Shown here piece after piece: positions 52,037 through 61,999 of a stretch of DNA of 64,000 nucleotides; within the stretch, counting starts at the first letter, position 1, and the number at the start of each line of letters is the position of its first letter. The notes under the pieces were generated by a model. That model was not told the origin of the DNA, searched no databases, and saw only the letters and a program-made list of their open reading frames with translations. Source of the stretch: Paenibacillus oleatilyticus (GTDB taxonomy: Bacteria > Bacillota > Bacilli > Paenibacillales > NBRC-103111). The stretch is from the NCBI RefSeq assembly GCF_018998565.1, contig NZ_JAHNZO010000005.1, forward strand, positions 1 to 64,000. The letters run 5' to 3'. A program made the position numbers and the translations under genes.

Positions 52037-53725
52037 ATGGGTATGAGTAAAACGCGCAAAACGTTCGCTATGCTGCTTGCCTTGGTCACAGCTGTATCCG
52101 TGAGCGCATGTTCCGCAGATCGCGGCAACGAACCGGCTAAAGAGGCGAAAACCGCTTCCACGGACACGGCGGCTCCGGCCGGAAATCCAGACGAGCCGGG
52201 CTGGAAGTCCGACACGAAGCCGATTACGTTCGACTGGTATTTGAACTTCTCCTGGTTTCCGAACAAGTGGGGCGTCGATCCGACCTCCCAATACGTCACG
52301 AAGAAAACGGGCGTGAACATCAACTTTATCGTTCCGGCCGGCAACGAAAACGAAAAGCTGAATACGATGATCGCTTCCGGCAAGCTGCCCGATTTCATTA
52401 CGCTGGGATGGTATGAAGACGCGGTCAAGAAAATGATCGAAGGTAATATGGTTCTGCCTCTGGACGAATTGGCGAAGCAATACGACCCGTACTTCTTCAA
52501 AGTGACGGACCCGGCCAAGACGACTTGGTATACGCAGAAGGACGGCCATTTCTACGGGTATCCGAATGCGTCTTCTTCCCCGCAGGATTACAAGAAATAC
52601 GGGGAGAATTTCGTTTCCAACCAGACCTTTATGGTCCGCAAAGATATGTACGAAGCTCTCGGCAAGCCGGATATGAGAACGCCGGAAGGCTTTCTGAAGG
52701 CGCTGCAGGCGGCCAAAGAGAAATTCCCGAGCGTGAACGGCCAGCCGCTCATTCCGCTGGGACTGAGCGAGTTTGGAGATACCGGCAACTACTCGCTGTT
52801 CGATGCGAACCAGAATTCCTCGATGTTGGCTAATTTTCTGGCCATTCCTTATGAAAAAGACGGCAAGCTCTACGACCGGTACACCGACCCCGAATTCGTG
52901 AAATGGCTGAAGACGTTCCGTCAAGCCAACGAACTTGGCTTGCTGGCCAAAGACATTTTCATCGACAAGCGTCCGCAGATGGAGGAGAAGATCGCCCAGG
53001 GCCGTTACTTCGCCATGCTGTTTCAACGCTCGGATATGGCCAATCAGAACATTTCGCTGTATCAAAAAGATCCGAACACGGCCTACATTGCCGTCGACGG
53101 ACCTGCTAACGCGAAGCAGGACCCGCCGACGTTGGCCGGTCCGGGAATTGCCGGCTGGACGGTGACGCTGATCTCCAAGGATGTGAAAGACAAGGCGAGA
53201 GCGATCAAGTTCCTTAGTTACCTGATCAGCGAAGAAGGGAATAAGGATCTGTTCTTGGGCGAGAAGGGCGTTAGCTACGATACCATTGACGGAAAAGACC
53301 AGTTCAAGCCCGAAGTGCTCGACCTGATGAACAAAGACCGTTCCGCTTTCGACAAGAAGTACGGCTCCTCCTTTACGTTCTGGATGCTGATGGATACGAA
53401 CATGAACCTCAAGTGGGCGCCGCCCAGTGTCGAGCCGATCAAGCAGCCGGAAGCATGGACCCGTGGCAAGACGAAGAGCTTCTCGCAATACGATAACATC
53501 GTGCCGACGGGCAACTCTGTCGAAGGGATCGCCAACACGAAGATTGCCCAACTCTGGGGCAAGGCGCTGCCGAAGCTGCTTCTTGCCAAGTCCGATGCGG
53601 AATTCGATCAGCTCTTCGACAAATTTCAGAAGGACCGGCAGACCGCCGGATGGGAGAAGGTGAGAGCGTACCAGCAAAAAGAATTCGAGGCCAACAGCCA
53701 AAAGATTGCGCAATTCGCCAAGTAG
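52037..53725 (+). CDS. Sugar-binding lipoprotein (third importer)
   Basis: This 562-residue binding protein has a lipoprotein signal (VSAC, C25), a Lys/Glu/Thr-rich tether, and the LplA-like pattern with KLNTMIASGKLPDFITLGWYEDAV near residue 112. The ligand is unknown because no glycosidase is linked. It is followed by a terminator and then by its own kinase and regulator genes, which probably sense the loaded protein. Confidence 0.87.
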   Translation: MGMSKTRKTFAMLLALVTAVSVSACSADRGNEPAKEAKTASTDTAAPAGNPDEPGWKSDTKPITFDWYLNFSWFPNKWGVDPTSQYVTKKTGVNINFIVPAGNENEKLNTMIASGKLPDFITLGWYEDAVKKMIEGNMVLPLDELAKQYDPYFFKVTDPAKTTWYTQKDGHFYGYPNASSSPQDYKKYGENFVSNQTFMVRKDMYEALGKPDMRTPEGFLKALQAAKEKFPSVNGQPLIPLGLSEFGDTGNYSLFDANQNSSMLANFLAIPYEKDGKLYDRYTDPEFVKWLKTFRQANELGLLAKDIFIDKRPQMEEKIAQGRYFAMLFQRSDMANQNISLYQKDPNTAYIAVDGPANAKQDPPTLAGPGIAGWTVTLISKDVKDKARAIKFLSYLISEEGNKDLFLGEKGVSYDTIDGKDQFKPEVLDLMNKDRSAFDKKYGSSFTFWMLMDTNMNLKWAPPSVEPIKQPEAWTRGKTKSFSQYDNIVPTGNSVEGIANTKIAQLWGKALPKLLLAKSDAEFDQLFDKFQKDRQTAGWEKVRAYQQKEFEANSQKIAQFAK

Positions 53726-53745
53726 TTCGAGCGGTTCGGCCCGCG

Positions 53746-53777
53746 AGCCCGGCTTCCGGGGGCTCCGGGCTTTTTTC
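53746..53777 (+). terminator. Terminator of the third importer operon
   Basis: AGCCCGG and CCGGGCT pair around a 12-base loop, followed by TTTTTTC. Confidence 0.8.
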
Positions 53778-53830
53778 TACTTTCCGTATTACAATAGGGG
53801 AACGACACGTTGATAACGGAGATGAAAAAC

Positions 53831-55726
53831 ATGCGGAACATGAAGCTTGCCAGATTGACGGACCGCATTTCGATACAATTCAAGCTGATCGGGGCGTATA
53901 TTTTCATTATTTTGATCCCTATCATTTTGTTTTCATGGTATATATTCAACGGCTTTTATCATAATACGATTCAAGATACGCTCAAGAAAAATCAATATGC
54001 GCTGTCCAGTGAGAAAGCGTATATTTTGAATAATATGGAAATTATGCTGCGCACGGCACAGTTCTACACGGCGGACAAAGAACTCATGAATTATTTGCAA
54101 AGCCCGGACGATCTGGAGGTTCCCGAGCTCGTCGATTTCAATACGAAGTCGTTCTCCAATTTGCAAAGGCTCATGTTTAATAACCCGAACATTACGAATG
54201 TCCGCCTGTTTACGGACAATCCGAATACGATGGAAATCTGGCCGATGATTTTCCATGAAAGCCGAATCTCCAACAGGCCGTGGTACAAGAGCGTGTTGGA
54301 GCAGCGGGGCGAATTGCGGTGGGAGATTCTAGAGGATGAAAAAGACATCATGAACCGGGCCACGGCGGACAACCGGGCTGCGTCGACCTATGTCTCGCTG
54401 TTGAAAGAAATTGATTACCCGAGCGAAAGGCATGTCGGCATTCTTGAGGTGGACATGAAAATCGATAAGTTTTTTCAAAAGGTGTTCAGCCCTCTTCAAG
54501 ACGATCAGTCCCGCATGTTGGTCATCGACCGTTCGGGACGAATGTTTACCGATACAGGCAGTACTTTTTTCAAGGACATCGACTTGGAGCAGCTTCGGCG
54601 CGATTGGGCGAAGCGTCCTCATGAGGAAGGGGCCAGCTTTACGTTCACGGTCGGGGACACGCCGTATTTGTGCCTGACGACGCCGATCGATCAGATGGAC
54701 GCCTATCTGCTCAATGTCATATCTCTGGAAAATCAGGTGACGCAAATTCGGCATACACGCAATCTCTTCATCGCCGCAGCGGTCGTGCTCATCGCGCTGT
54801 TGTCCGTGATCACTTATTTTTTGCAGTCGCTGATCTTGAAAAAGCTGCACATTTTGCGCGATTCGATGAAAAAGGTGCGCCGGGGAGATCTGAACGTGCA
54901 GATCGATATCGATGCGGGCGGCGAGGTAGGTGAGCTTGCGCATCATTTTCGGCAGATGATGAAGAAAATGAACGAGCTGATCGTGGAAGCGGTGAATAAA
55001 CAAGCGGCGACGAAGGAGGCGGAGCTGCATGCCCTTAAAAACCAGATCGATGCCCACTTCCTTTACAATACGCTGGAAAATCTGAAGATGCTGGCCGAAG
55101 TGGAGGCGCAGTACACCATCTCGGACGCTTTGACCTCTCTCGGGGCGCTGATGCGCTACAGCCTGAAGTGGTCGAGCGAGTACGTGCAGCTTCGGGACGA
55201 ACTGCAGCACATCCGCAACTACATCGCCATTATGAATATGCGCTATGACGATAAGCTCGACCTGCAGCTGGATATTCCCGAAGGATACCGGGAGCAGGAG
55301 ATGCTGAAGATGTCGCTGCAGCCCCTTGTGGAAAATGCGGTGAAGCACGGCATGCGGACGGAACGCACGCGACGGGAGGGCATGGCGATTCGGATTCGCG
55401 CTTGGAGAGGGGACGAATCGACGTATATTGAGGTGACGGACAATGGAGCCGGCATGTCGGAGGAGAAGCTTGCTGAACTGCGCGAGAAGCTCGTTATGGA
55501 CGACGTTCGATTCCAGGCTCAATATGGACGCGGGCCATCCGGGGAGCAGGAAGGCAGAGGGATCGGCCTGCGCAATGTGATGCAAAGGATCGCCATGCAT
55601 TACGGCAGCGAGTACGGACTGACCGTGGACAGCGAGGAGAGAGCTTACACCCGGGTGACGATAAAGCTGCCCTATTTGATTTTATCGGGAGGGTTGTCTG
55701 CGGATGAGAAAAGTGCTTATCGTTGA
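53831..55726 (+). CDS. YesM-type sensor histidine kinase (third importer)
   Basis: This 631-residue kinase has a membrane helix at ~20-40, an extracellular sensing domain to ~290, a second helix (AAAVVLIALLSVITYFLQSLI), a HAMP segment (GDLNVQIDIDAGGEVGE), phosphoacceptor H409 in AHFLYNTLENLKM and a HATPase domain (DNGAGMS, GRGIGLRNV). Start choice is uncertain: TTG 53810, ATG 53822, ATG 53831 and ATG 53840 are in frame. CGGAG nine bases before 53831 and a TACAAT -10 at 53790 favour 53831. It overlaps the regulator gene by 23 bases. Confidence 0.85.
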   Translation: MRNMKLARLTDRISIQFKLIGAYIFIILIPIILFSWYIFNGFYHNTIQDTLKKNQYALSSEKAYILNNMEIMLRTAQFYTADKELMNYLQSPDDLEVPELVDFNTKSFSNLQRLMFNNPNITNVRLFTDNPNTMEIWPMIFHESRISNRPWYKSVLEQRGELRWEILEDEKDIMNRATADNRAASTYVSLLKEIDYPSERHVGILEVDMKIDKFFQKVFSPLQDDQSRMLVIDRSGRMFTDTGSTFFKDIDLEQLRRDWAKRPHEEGASFTFTVGDTPYLCLTTPIDQMDAYLLNVISLENQVTQIRHTRNLFIAAAVVLIALLSVITYFLQSLILKKLHILRDSMKKVRRGDLNVQIDIDAGGEVGELAHHFRQMMKKMNELIVEAVNKQAATKEAELHALKNQIDAHFLYNTLENLKMLAEVEAQYTISDALTSLGALMRYSLKWSSEYVQLRDELQHIRNYIAIMNMRYDDKLDLQLDIPEGYREQEMLKMSLQPLVENAVKHGMRTERTRREGMAIRIRAWRGDESTYIEVTDNGAGMSEEKLAELREKLVMDDVRFQAQYGRGPSGEQEGRGIGLRNVMQRIAMHYGSEYGLTVDSEERAYTRVTIKLPYLILSGGLSADEKSAYR

Positions 55727-57269
55727 CGATGAGAAAAATATCAGGCTCGGTCTGAGAGCGATGATCGACCGCCTGTTCCCGGATGCCTATACGTTCGATT
55801 TTGCCGAAGATGGGGCAGAGGCGCTGGAACTCTTGAACCGGGCGTCCATAGACGTCGTGATTACCGACATCCGGATGCCGGTGATGGACGGAATTGCGCT
55901 GATTCAGCGGATTCAGGAGCTGGAGCGAAAGCCGGCCGTCGTTATTTTGAGCGGGCACGATGACTTTCCATACGCTCAAGAAGCGATCCGCTGCGATGTG
56001 TCGGAATATTTGCTCAAGCCGATTGTCCGTGACGAGCTGGCCCGGACGATGCTGAAGCTGGAGAAGGAGCTGAAGCAGAGGGAGCGCATCGACGAACAAT
56101 TGACAAGCTCGATACGTCAGCAGGAAGCCTACCGGGAAAGTCAGCTAAGCTATTTGCTGCGCCATCCGCACCCGGAGGAGCCGGGGCTGTCGGAGCGGTT
56201 GAAGGGATGCGGTCTGGAGTGGCTGGAGGAGGGCTTCCAGCTTGCGGTGCTGCAATATCGCGGTTCCGCCCAGGGGATGGGGCCGCCCGAATTTCTGGGA
56301 CGCATTCAAGCCGAGCTGGAAAACGCCCCGGAGTCGGCCGGACAACGGCGAGCGCACGTGTGGGATAAGGAGAATCAGCTTGTGCTGATTGCCCAGCACC
56401 GCGAGCTTTTTCAGTTTTTGGCCGGGCGCATCGCGGAGACGGGTTATTTCGCCTACAGCATGGGAGTGAGCGGCTATACCCAAGGCGTGGCGCGCGTGCG
56501 GGCGGCCCATCAAGAAGCGGAGCAGGCACTGAAATATACGTTTCTTCAATCTGCGCCGGGGGTCGTCTCCTACGACTGCATCGCCGGGAAGAACAGGGAC
56601 TTTACGATCCCTGCGGACAAGATCAGAAAGCTGGGCAATATGCTGGGAGCCGGCCGGGAGAAGGAAATGACGTCGCTGCTCATGGAAGTGCTCGATATCC
56701 GGACGGTGGCGCGATACGATATAGCGTACTTGGAAGGCGTTAGCCGCGCGTTCAACGAGCTGATTTTTGACAAAGTGTTTCATATTTACGGGGGCGAATC
56801 GGTCGAAATTCTCCGATTGTTCAAGAAGGTCGGAGACCTTTGGAATTTTTATTATTTTCACGATTATTACCACAGCGTGGAAGGGCTGCTGCATCGGCTG
56901 GATGACTATGTGCGCAGCATGAAGACGTTCCATATCGATCACAAGGAAATGAAGCAGGCTGTGCAGTATATGCAGGATAATTTCCATAAAGATTTGAACA
57001 TGGCCGTCGTTTCGAATCACGTGTCGTTGAACTATTCCTATTTCAGCCAAGCCTTTAAAGAATATACCGGCGAGAGCTTTGTGAGCTATTTGAAAAAGCT
57101 GCGCATTGATAAAGCCAAAGAGCTGCTTGTCACGACAGGGCACAAAGTGTACGAGATCAGCGGGATGACCGGGTTCGAGAACACGAAGCATTTCAGCCGC
57201 GTATTCAAGGAAATGGAGGGGGTCACCCCGCAGGAATACCGGGAGCTGCATGAAGCGCTGAAGCGGTAG
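55704..57269 (+). CDS. YesN-type response regulator with AraC domain (third importer)
   Basis: This 521-residue regulator has a receiver domain with VDDE and phosphoacceptor D55 (VVITDIRMPVMDG), a middle region of ~270 residues and a C-terminal AraC DNA-binding domain (~415-520: MAVVSNHVSLNYSYFSQAFKEYTGESF ... NTKHFSRVFKEMEGVTPQEYR). GGGAGGG precedes the start inside the kinase gene. It presumably controls the importer operon upstream. Confidence 0.87.
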   Translation: MRKVLIVDDEKNIRLGLRAMIDRLFPDAYTFDFAEDGAEALELLNRASIDVVITDIRMPVMDGIALIQRIQELERKPAVVILSGHDDFPYAQEAIRCDVSEYLLKPIVRDELARTMLKLEKELKQRERIDEQLTSSIRQQEAYRESQLSYLLRHPHPEEPGLSERLKGCGLEWLEEGFQLAVLQYRGSAQGMGPPEFLGRIQAELENAPESAGQRRAHVWDKENQLVLIAQHRELFQFLAGRIAETGYFAYSMGVSGYTQGVARVRAAHQEAEQALKYTFLQSAPGVVSYDCIAGKNRDFTIPADKIRKLGNMLGAGREKEMTSLLMEVLDIRTVARYDIAYLEGVSRAFNELIFDKVFHIYGGESVEILRLFKKVGDLWNFYYFHDYYHSVEGLLHRLDDYVRSMKTFHIDHKEMKQAVQYMQDNFHKDLNMAVVSNHVSLNYSYFSQAFKEYTGESFVSYLKKLRIDKAKELLVTTGHKVYEISGMTGFENTKHFSRVFKEMEGVTPQEYRELHEALKR

Positions 57270-57331
57270 CGGGTTTCGCTGGACGAATCGTCCGGCTTTC
57301 CGTAGCAGGCAGGGCCGGCATCGCAAAATGG

Positions 57332-59377
57332 CTATCCGTTGCGGCCGTCCCATATTTTCGCCGCCAATTGTGTCCGGTTCTTCAGCCCGGTTTTTTGCAG
57401 CATCGCATTGACGTGCTTCTTCACGGCAACCTCGCTGATGAACAGGGCGGCTGCGATCTGCGCATTCGTATCGCCGCGCACGAGCAGGTCGGCGACTTCG
57501 CGCTCTCTGGGCGTGAAGTCGAAGGCTTCCCCGGCCGTCGGCCCGGGCGGAGACGGAGCGGCTTTCCCTGCGCTGCGGATCAGCCGGCCCAGAAACGCGG
57601 GCAGCTTCTCCTTGCTCGTATCGACCCGGTACGTGGGTGTGGGGGTCCTGCCGTCATAGCCGCGGTGCTCCGCGCCGGGGACCGTCTCGAAGCCGAGGCT
57701 GCGGTAAGCGAGCTCGTAGTAATCGAGCGGGGGCGGGGAGGTGAGCAGCACCTTGCCGGCCATCATGGATTCGAAAAGCAGGCGGATAACGTCCGAACGC
57801 AGCTCTTCTTTTTCCAGATTTTCCACATCGATGGTAAGCAGAAAGGCGCCGGACGCTTGCTCCGGCGGCGTGCGGTACCGTGCCCGTTCGCCCGGCGGCA
57901 AGCTGGCGAAATACGTGCCGGAAATCGGCGATTGCGCGAGAAAATCGAGCGTCCGCTCGTGAATCGGCACAGAGGCCATCAAGCCGACGACGCGGCCCTC
58001 GGGACTGCGGAGCAGGCGCAGCTCGCAGCCAAGCCGCAGCATGCGGGGCAGGTCGAGCGCCGTCAGCCGGTACAGCGTCTGCTCCGCCGTCATCGTGAAG
58101 CGGAACAACGTGTCCGATTCCGGGTCCGAGCAGGCGATTTTCCAGCTGCGGGCTTCCCGTTTGCGCCGGTCGATATAATTTTCGGCATCGTTCAGGTTGT
58201 GCGCATCGATCGTTTCCAGATAATTGCCCGACCCCGGGGCATGGCGAAAATGCGCCCGCAGCACCGGATTGTCCGTGTGAGGAATCATCTCGGCGATCTC
58301 CCACGACACATCCTGCTTGAAGGGAATCGCGCGGACAATCCGCGAATAATACGTTTCGACCAGTTTTTGGCCATACTGTTCGAAGGTTTGCGGCATCCGC
58401 TCCCGGAAGGTGCGCCGGATCGTTTCGCGGACCAAATCGTGCATTTGCCAGCCGCCGGAGCAGCGCCGTACGAACGACAGACGGATCAGCCGGTCGAACA
58501 GCGAAAAGGGCACGTCCCGCTCCTCCAGCAGCGTCAGCAGCTCCTGGTTAAACGTCCGCGGGACGGATGCGGTCAGGGTCAGCCTGCGGAGCTCGTCGTC
58601 CGGCGCTTCCCGCAGCCACTGGCGCAGAAGGTCTTCCAGCGGGTCTCCCGCTTTTGGAAGGGGGGAGCTGTCGGCGCGGGCAATCGGACCGAAGAGCGAT
58701 AGCGAGAGCGGGTGCCCGAACGTCCGCATCCAAACCGCTTCCTGAAGCTTCTCGTCGGTGATGCCATTTTGCAATAGCCAGGCTTGCGTTTCTTCATAGC
58801 TGAGCTCGGACAACGGAAGCGGCACGATCAGCTTCTGCCAGGCGCTAGAAAGCTGCCATGACCCTGCCAATGGAAACCGCCCTGCAATCACGAGAAGAAT
58901 ATTCGAATGAAGCCCCGGGATGAACGTCTCGCGAAACCACCGGTCGAGGCTACCCGCCTCCTCGTAGTGATCGACGCCAAGGATGATGCGCGTTTCCTCC
59001 GCCTTGTGCCGGATGCGCTCCAAGCATTGCTCCAACAGCGCGGGCTCTTCCGGGTTAAACGACGCTCCCAGCTCAAGCAGAAGGTGTCCGCAGACGGCGG
59101 CCGGATTGTTCAAATAATCCCGCATATCGATCCCCAAATAACAAGCCCCATGGTCCGCCGCGCTTCGCCGGAACCGCTCCAGCAGCTGCGTTTTGCCCAT
59201 CCCTCCGGTGCCGTAGACGTTAATGATCCGTTCCTGACGGCTTGCCAGCTGCGTCACGTATTGCTCGAACACTCCAAGCTCGAACGCCCTGCCGACAAAA
59301 TCGTCCGCGTGCCAGCGCTCCAGCCGTTCCCCTATCGTTTGAAAAGCAGAAGCTTGTTCCGTTCGTTTCGTCTCCAA
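57332..59377 (-). CDS. STAND-type ATPase/LuxR transcriptional regulator
   Basis: This 681-residue regulator has an N-terminal NTPase with P-loop GTGGMGKTQLL (~70-80) and Walker B-like RIILGVDHYEE, a long helical middle region, and a C-terminal LuxR helix-turn-helix (LTPREREVADLLVRGDTNAQIAAALFISEVAVKKHVN in shape; here FTPREREVADLL). It resembles MalT-like signal-transduction ATPases. I choose the TTG at 59377 because AGGTGAT is six bases upstream and a TTGACA promoter lies just before it; the ATG at 59509 overlaps ilvB and lies upstream of that promoter. It is divergent from ilvBN. Confidence 0.8.
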   Translation of the reverse strand: METKRTEQASAFQTIGERLERWHADDFVGRAFELGVFEQYVTQLASRQERIINVYGTGGMGKTQLLERFRRSAADHGACYLGIDMRDYLNNPAAVCGHLLLELGASFNPEEPALLEQCLERIRHKAEETRIILGVDHYEEAGSLDRWFRETFIPGLHSNILLVIAGRFPLAGSWQLSSAWQKLIVPLPLSELSYEETQAWLLQNGITDEKLQEAVWMRTFGHPLSLSLFGPIARADSSPLPKAGDPLEDLLRQWLREAPDDELRRLTLTASVPRTFNQELLTLLEERDVPFSLFDRLIRLSFVRRCSGGWQMHDLVRETIRRTFRERMPQTFEQYGQKLVETYYSRIVRAIPFKQDVSWEIAEMIPHTDNPVLRAHFRHAPGSGNYLETIDAHNLNDAENYIDRRKREARSWKIACSDPESDTLFRFTMTAEQTLYRLTALDLPRMLRLGCELRLLRSPEGRVVGLMASVPIHERTLDFLAQSPISGTYFASLPPGERARYRTPPEQASGAFLLTIDVENLEKEELRSDVIRLLFESMMAGKVLLTSPPPLDYYELAYRSLGFETVPGAEHRGYDGRTPTPTYRVDTSKEKLPAFLGRLIRSAGKAAPSPPGPTAGEAFDFTPREREVADLLVRGDTNAQIAAALFISEVAVKKHVNAMLQKTGLKNRTQLAAKIWDGRNG

Positions 59378-59401
59378 CGAGTCATCACCTGCCGCCGGTT
59401 T

Positions 59402-59430
59402 TTTATCACAAAGTATACTATTAGTGTCAA
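59402..59430 (-). promoter_or_regulatory. Promoter of the STAND/LuxR gene
   Basis: TTGACA (59430-59425) and GATAAA (59407-59402) are 17 bp apart on the minus strand. An inverted repeat TTTATCAC (59402-59409) / GTGATAAA (59461-59468) spans the divergent region and could be an operator or a pair of -10-like boxes. Confidence 0.55.
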
Positions 59431-59501
59431 CCAATGGGTAGTACCTGCTTCTACGACCCCGTGATAAAGTAACCGTAATCTCATAAAACGGAGGCAGGAC
59501 G

Positions 59502-61310
59502 ATGAACACATTCGATACGGAAGCGTGCCGCTTGAGCGGCTTTGGAGCTGGGGGAGGCCCGGAACGTTACAGCGGACGGGGGGATCTCGCCGAACGAGAG
59601 GCTCTTCGTGCCAAGCTGCTTGCCCCGGACCGGGTCAGCGGCTCGGAGATTTTGCTCCGCACGCTGCTGCTCGAAGGGGTGGAGTGCGTGTTCGGCTACC
59701 CGGGGGGCGCGGTACTGTACATTTATGACGCGATGCACGGGAATCCGCATTTCCGCCATATTCTCACCCGGCACGAGCAGGGGGCCATTCACGCCGCCGA
59801 CGGCTATGCCCGTGCCACCGGCAAAATCGGCGTCTGCCTGGCGACGTCGGGGCCGGGAGCGACCAATCTGGTTACGGGCATCGCGACCGCGCACATGGAT
59901 TCGATCCCGCTGGTCGTCATTACCGGGAATGTGGCGACTTCGCTGATCGGCACGGACGCCTTCCAGGAAGCCGACATCGTCGGCATCACCCAGCCGATTA
60001 CGAAGCACAGCTATTTCGTCCGCAAGGTGGAGGAGCTGGCTCCCATCCTTCGGGAAGCGTTCCACATCGCCGGGACGGGCCGCAAGGGTCCCGTACTGGT
60101 GGACATTCCGAAGGACGTTTCGGCGGCAATCACGGCTTTCCGGTACCCGGAGACGGTGTCCGTGCGGGGATACCGTCCGGTGCGGGAGGCCAAAGCAAGC
60201 GAGGTGCAAGAGCTGCTGCGGGCGATCGAAGCGGCGGAGCGGCCGCTGATTCTCGCCGGAGGAGGGGCGGTGCAGGCGGATGCGGCGGAGGAGCTGACGG
60301 CGTTCGCCGGCCGGCTGAACGTTCCGGTAACGACGACGCTGCTTGGGCTGGGCGCTTTTCCAAGCGGGCAGGAGCTGTGGCTTGGCATGCCGGGGATGCA
60401 CGGGACATATGCGGCGAATCAGGCGCTGCTGCACTGCGACTTCCTGCTCTCGGTCGGCGCGCGGTTCGACGACCGCGTTACCATGCGTCTCGACGGCTTC
60501 GCGCCTCAGGCCACGATTGCGCACATCGATATCGACGCCGCGGAGATCGGCAAATTGGTGCCGACCGCGCTGCCCATCACAGGTGACGCCCGGCAGGTTC
60601 TGCAGGCTGCGAACGCCTTGGCCTCGGGCATCCGGCCGAAGGAAGGAGCCTGGCTGGAGCAAGTGAAGCGGTGGAAAGCGGACTACCCGTTGACCTATCG
60701 CGATTCCGAGACGGAGCTGAAGCCGCAGTATGTGCTGGAGATGATCTCGCGAACGACGGACGGCGAAGCGATCGTAACGACGGATGTCGGGCAGCATCAG
60801 ATGTGGACGGCGCAATTTTACAAATTCAAGCATCCCCGTTCCCTTCTTACCTCCGGCGGCTTGGGTACGATGGGCTTCGGCTTTCCTTCGGCCATCGGGG
60901 CGCAGGTGGGGTATCCCGGCCGGTTGGTCATTTCGGTCAACGGAGACGGGGGCATGCAGATGTGCGCGCAGGAGCTGGCAATTTGCGCTATCCATCACAT
61001 TCCGGTCAAGATCGTCGTCATTAACAATCGAACGCTCGGCATGATCAAGCAGTGGCAGGAGCTGATCTACGACGGCCGGTACAGTCATATCGATCTGTCC
61101 GGAAGCCCGGATTTCGTCAAATTAGCCGAAGCGTATGGGGTCAAAGGGCTGCGGGCATCCGACAAACGGGAGGCGGAACGGGCGTGGCAGGAAGCGCTGG
61201 ATACACCGGGGCCGGTGCTGATCGATTTTCAAGTGTCCAAGGACGAACTGGTATTTCCGATGATTCCGCAAGGACAGACGTTAAGCGATATGATATTGGA
61301 GGCGGAGTAG
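59502..61310 (+). CDS. ilvB: Acetolactate synthase large subunit
   Basis: This 602-residue ThDP enzyme makes acetolactate or acetohydroxybutyrate for branched-chain amino acids. The catalytic Glu is in TRHEQGAIHAADGYARATGK, and the ThDP/Mg motif is NGDGGMQMCAQELAICAIHHIPVKIVVINN. GMIKQWQEL supports the biosynthetic IlvB type rather than catabolic AlsS. The first ~45 residues are a Gly/Arg-rich extension before the conserved start VSGSEILLRTLL. GGAGG precedes the ATG. The small-subunit gene follows three bases after the stop; ilvC and leu genes are not linked here. No T-box leader is visible in the 124-bp upstream gap. Confidence 0.93.
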   Translation: MNTFDTEACRLSGFGAGGGPERYSGRGDLAEREALRAKLLAPDRVSGSEILLRTLLLEGVECVFGYPGGAVLYIYDAMHGNPHFRHILTRHEQGAIHAADGYARATGKIGVCLATSGPGATNLVTGIATAHMDSIPLVVITGNVATSLIGTDAFQEADIVGITQPITKHSYFVRKVEELAPILREAFHIAGTGRKGPVLVDIPKDVSAAITAFRYPETVSVRGYRPVREAKASEVQELLRAIEAAERPLILAGGGAVQADAAEELTAFAGRLNVPVTTTLLGLGAFPSGQELWLGMPGMHGTYAANQALLHCDFLLSVGARFDDRVTMRLDGFAPQATIAHIDIDAAEIGKLVPTALPITGDARQVLQAANALASGIRPKEGAWLEQVKRWKADYPLTYRDSETELKPQYVLEMISRTTDGEAIVTTDVGQHQMWTAQFYKFKHPRSLLTSGGLGTMGFGFPSAIGAQVGYPGRLVISVNGDGGMQMCAQELAICAIHHIPVKIVVINNRTLGMIKQWQELIYDGRYSHIDLSGSPDFVKLAEAYGVKGLRASDKREAERAWQEALDTPGPVLIDFQVSKDELVFPMIPQGQTLSDMILEAE

Positions 61311-61313
61311 GAC

Positions 61314-61817
61314 ATGCAAAAGCACACGATTTCCATCCTCGTCAACAACCACCCCGGGGTTCTGCAGCGTATTTGCGGGCTGTTCGGGCGCCGAGGCTAC
61401 AACATCGACAGCATCTCCGTCGGCACCGCCGAAAAAGAAGGACTGTCCCGGGTCGTCATTACGCTGAAGGGGAGCGGCACGACGCTGGAGCAAATTGGGC
61501 GCCAATTGGATAAGCTCATCGATGTGATCGGCGTCGTTCATGTCAGCCGCTATCCGATGGTTTCAAGGGAGCTGATGCTGGTGAAGCTGCGTGTGGAGCC
61601 CGCCACCCGGCCGGAAATTTTCGGCATCGTCGAGACATTCCGTTGCTCGGTCATTGACATCGGCACGAACTCGGTCGTCGTTCAGGTCGTCGGAGATACG
61701 GACAAAAACAACGCGTTCCTGCACGTCCTGAAGCCGTACGGCATTCTGGAGCTGACCCGCACGGGAGAGACAGCCATGAACCGTGGCGAAGGCCAAGCGG
61801 GTATCGCTTCCTTTTAA
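61314..61817 (+). CDS. ilvN: Acetolactate synthase small regulatory subunit
   Basis: This 167-residue subunit has an N-terminal ACT domain (HTISILVNNHPGVLQRICGLFGRRGYNIDSISVG) that binds valine for feedback control, and a C-terminal domain (RELMLVKLRVEP, FGIVETFRCSVIDIG). It follows ilvB by three bases and forms the holoenzyme with it. Length is normal. Also called ilvH in some genomes. Confidence 0.93.
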   Translation: MQKHTISILVNNHPGVLQRICGLFGRRGYNIDSISVGTAEKEGLSRVVITLKGSGTTLEQIGRQLDKLIDVIGVVHVSRYPMVSRELMLVKLRVEPATRPEIFGIVETFRCSVIDIGTNSVVVQVVGDTDKNNAFLHVLKPYGILELTRTGETAMNRGEGQAGIASF

Positions 61818-61999
61818 CGAAACTTCCCCTTTTCTTTCCAGCTTAGTTTGAGGGATAATGGATCTTGGCAAAGGGCTGTTCGTGAAAGCTGTCTCGCCGC
61901 TATCCGTCGAGCGGCAGTTCCAGTATCCGCAGATTGGGCAAGCATGAACGCTTGGCAGCACTCTTTTGTACAACACGATCAAGAGATGGAGAGAAGTTT

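Noticed and set aside
51833..53713. 626-residue open frame on the minus strand
   Set aside because: Antisense to the binding-protein gene of the third importer; composition typical of a shadow frame.
59378..59501. T-box leader before ilvB
   Set aside because: The gap is too short, and neither a specifier stem nor the conserved T-box sequence is visible.
59481..61088. 535-residue open frame on the minus strand
   Set aside because: Antisense to ilvB, which has full ThDP-enzyme motifs.
61563..61982. 139-residue minus-strand frame spanning the ilvN end and the gap after it
   Set aside because: Mostly antisense to ilvN; the part in the gap has no family similarity and no ribosome binding site.
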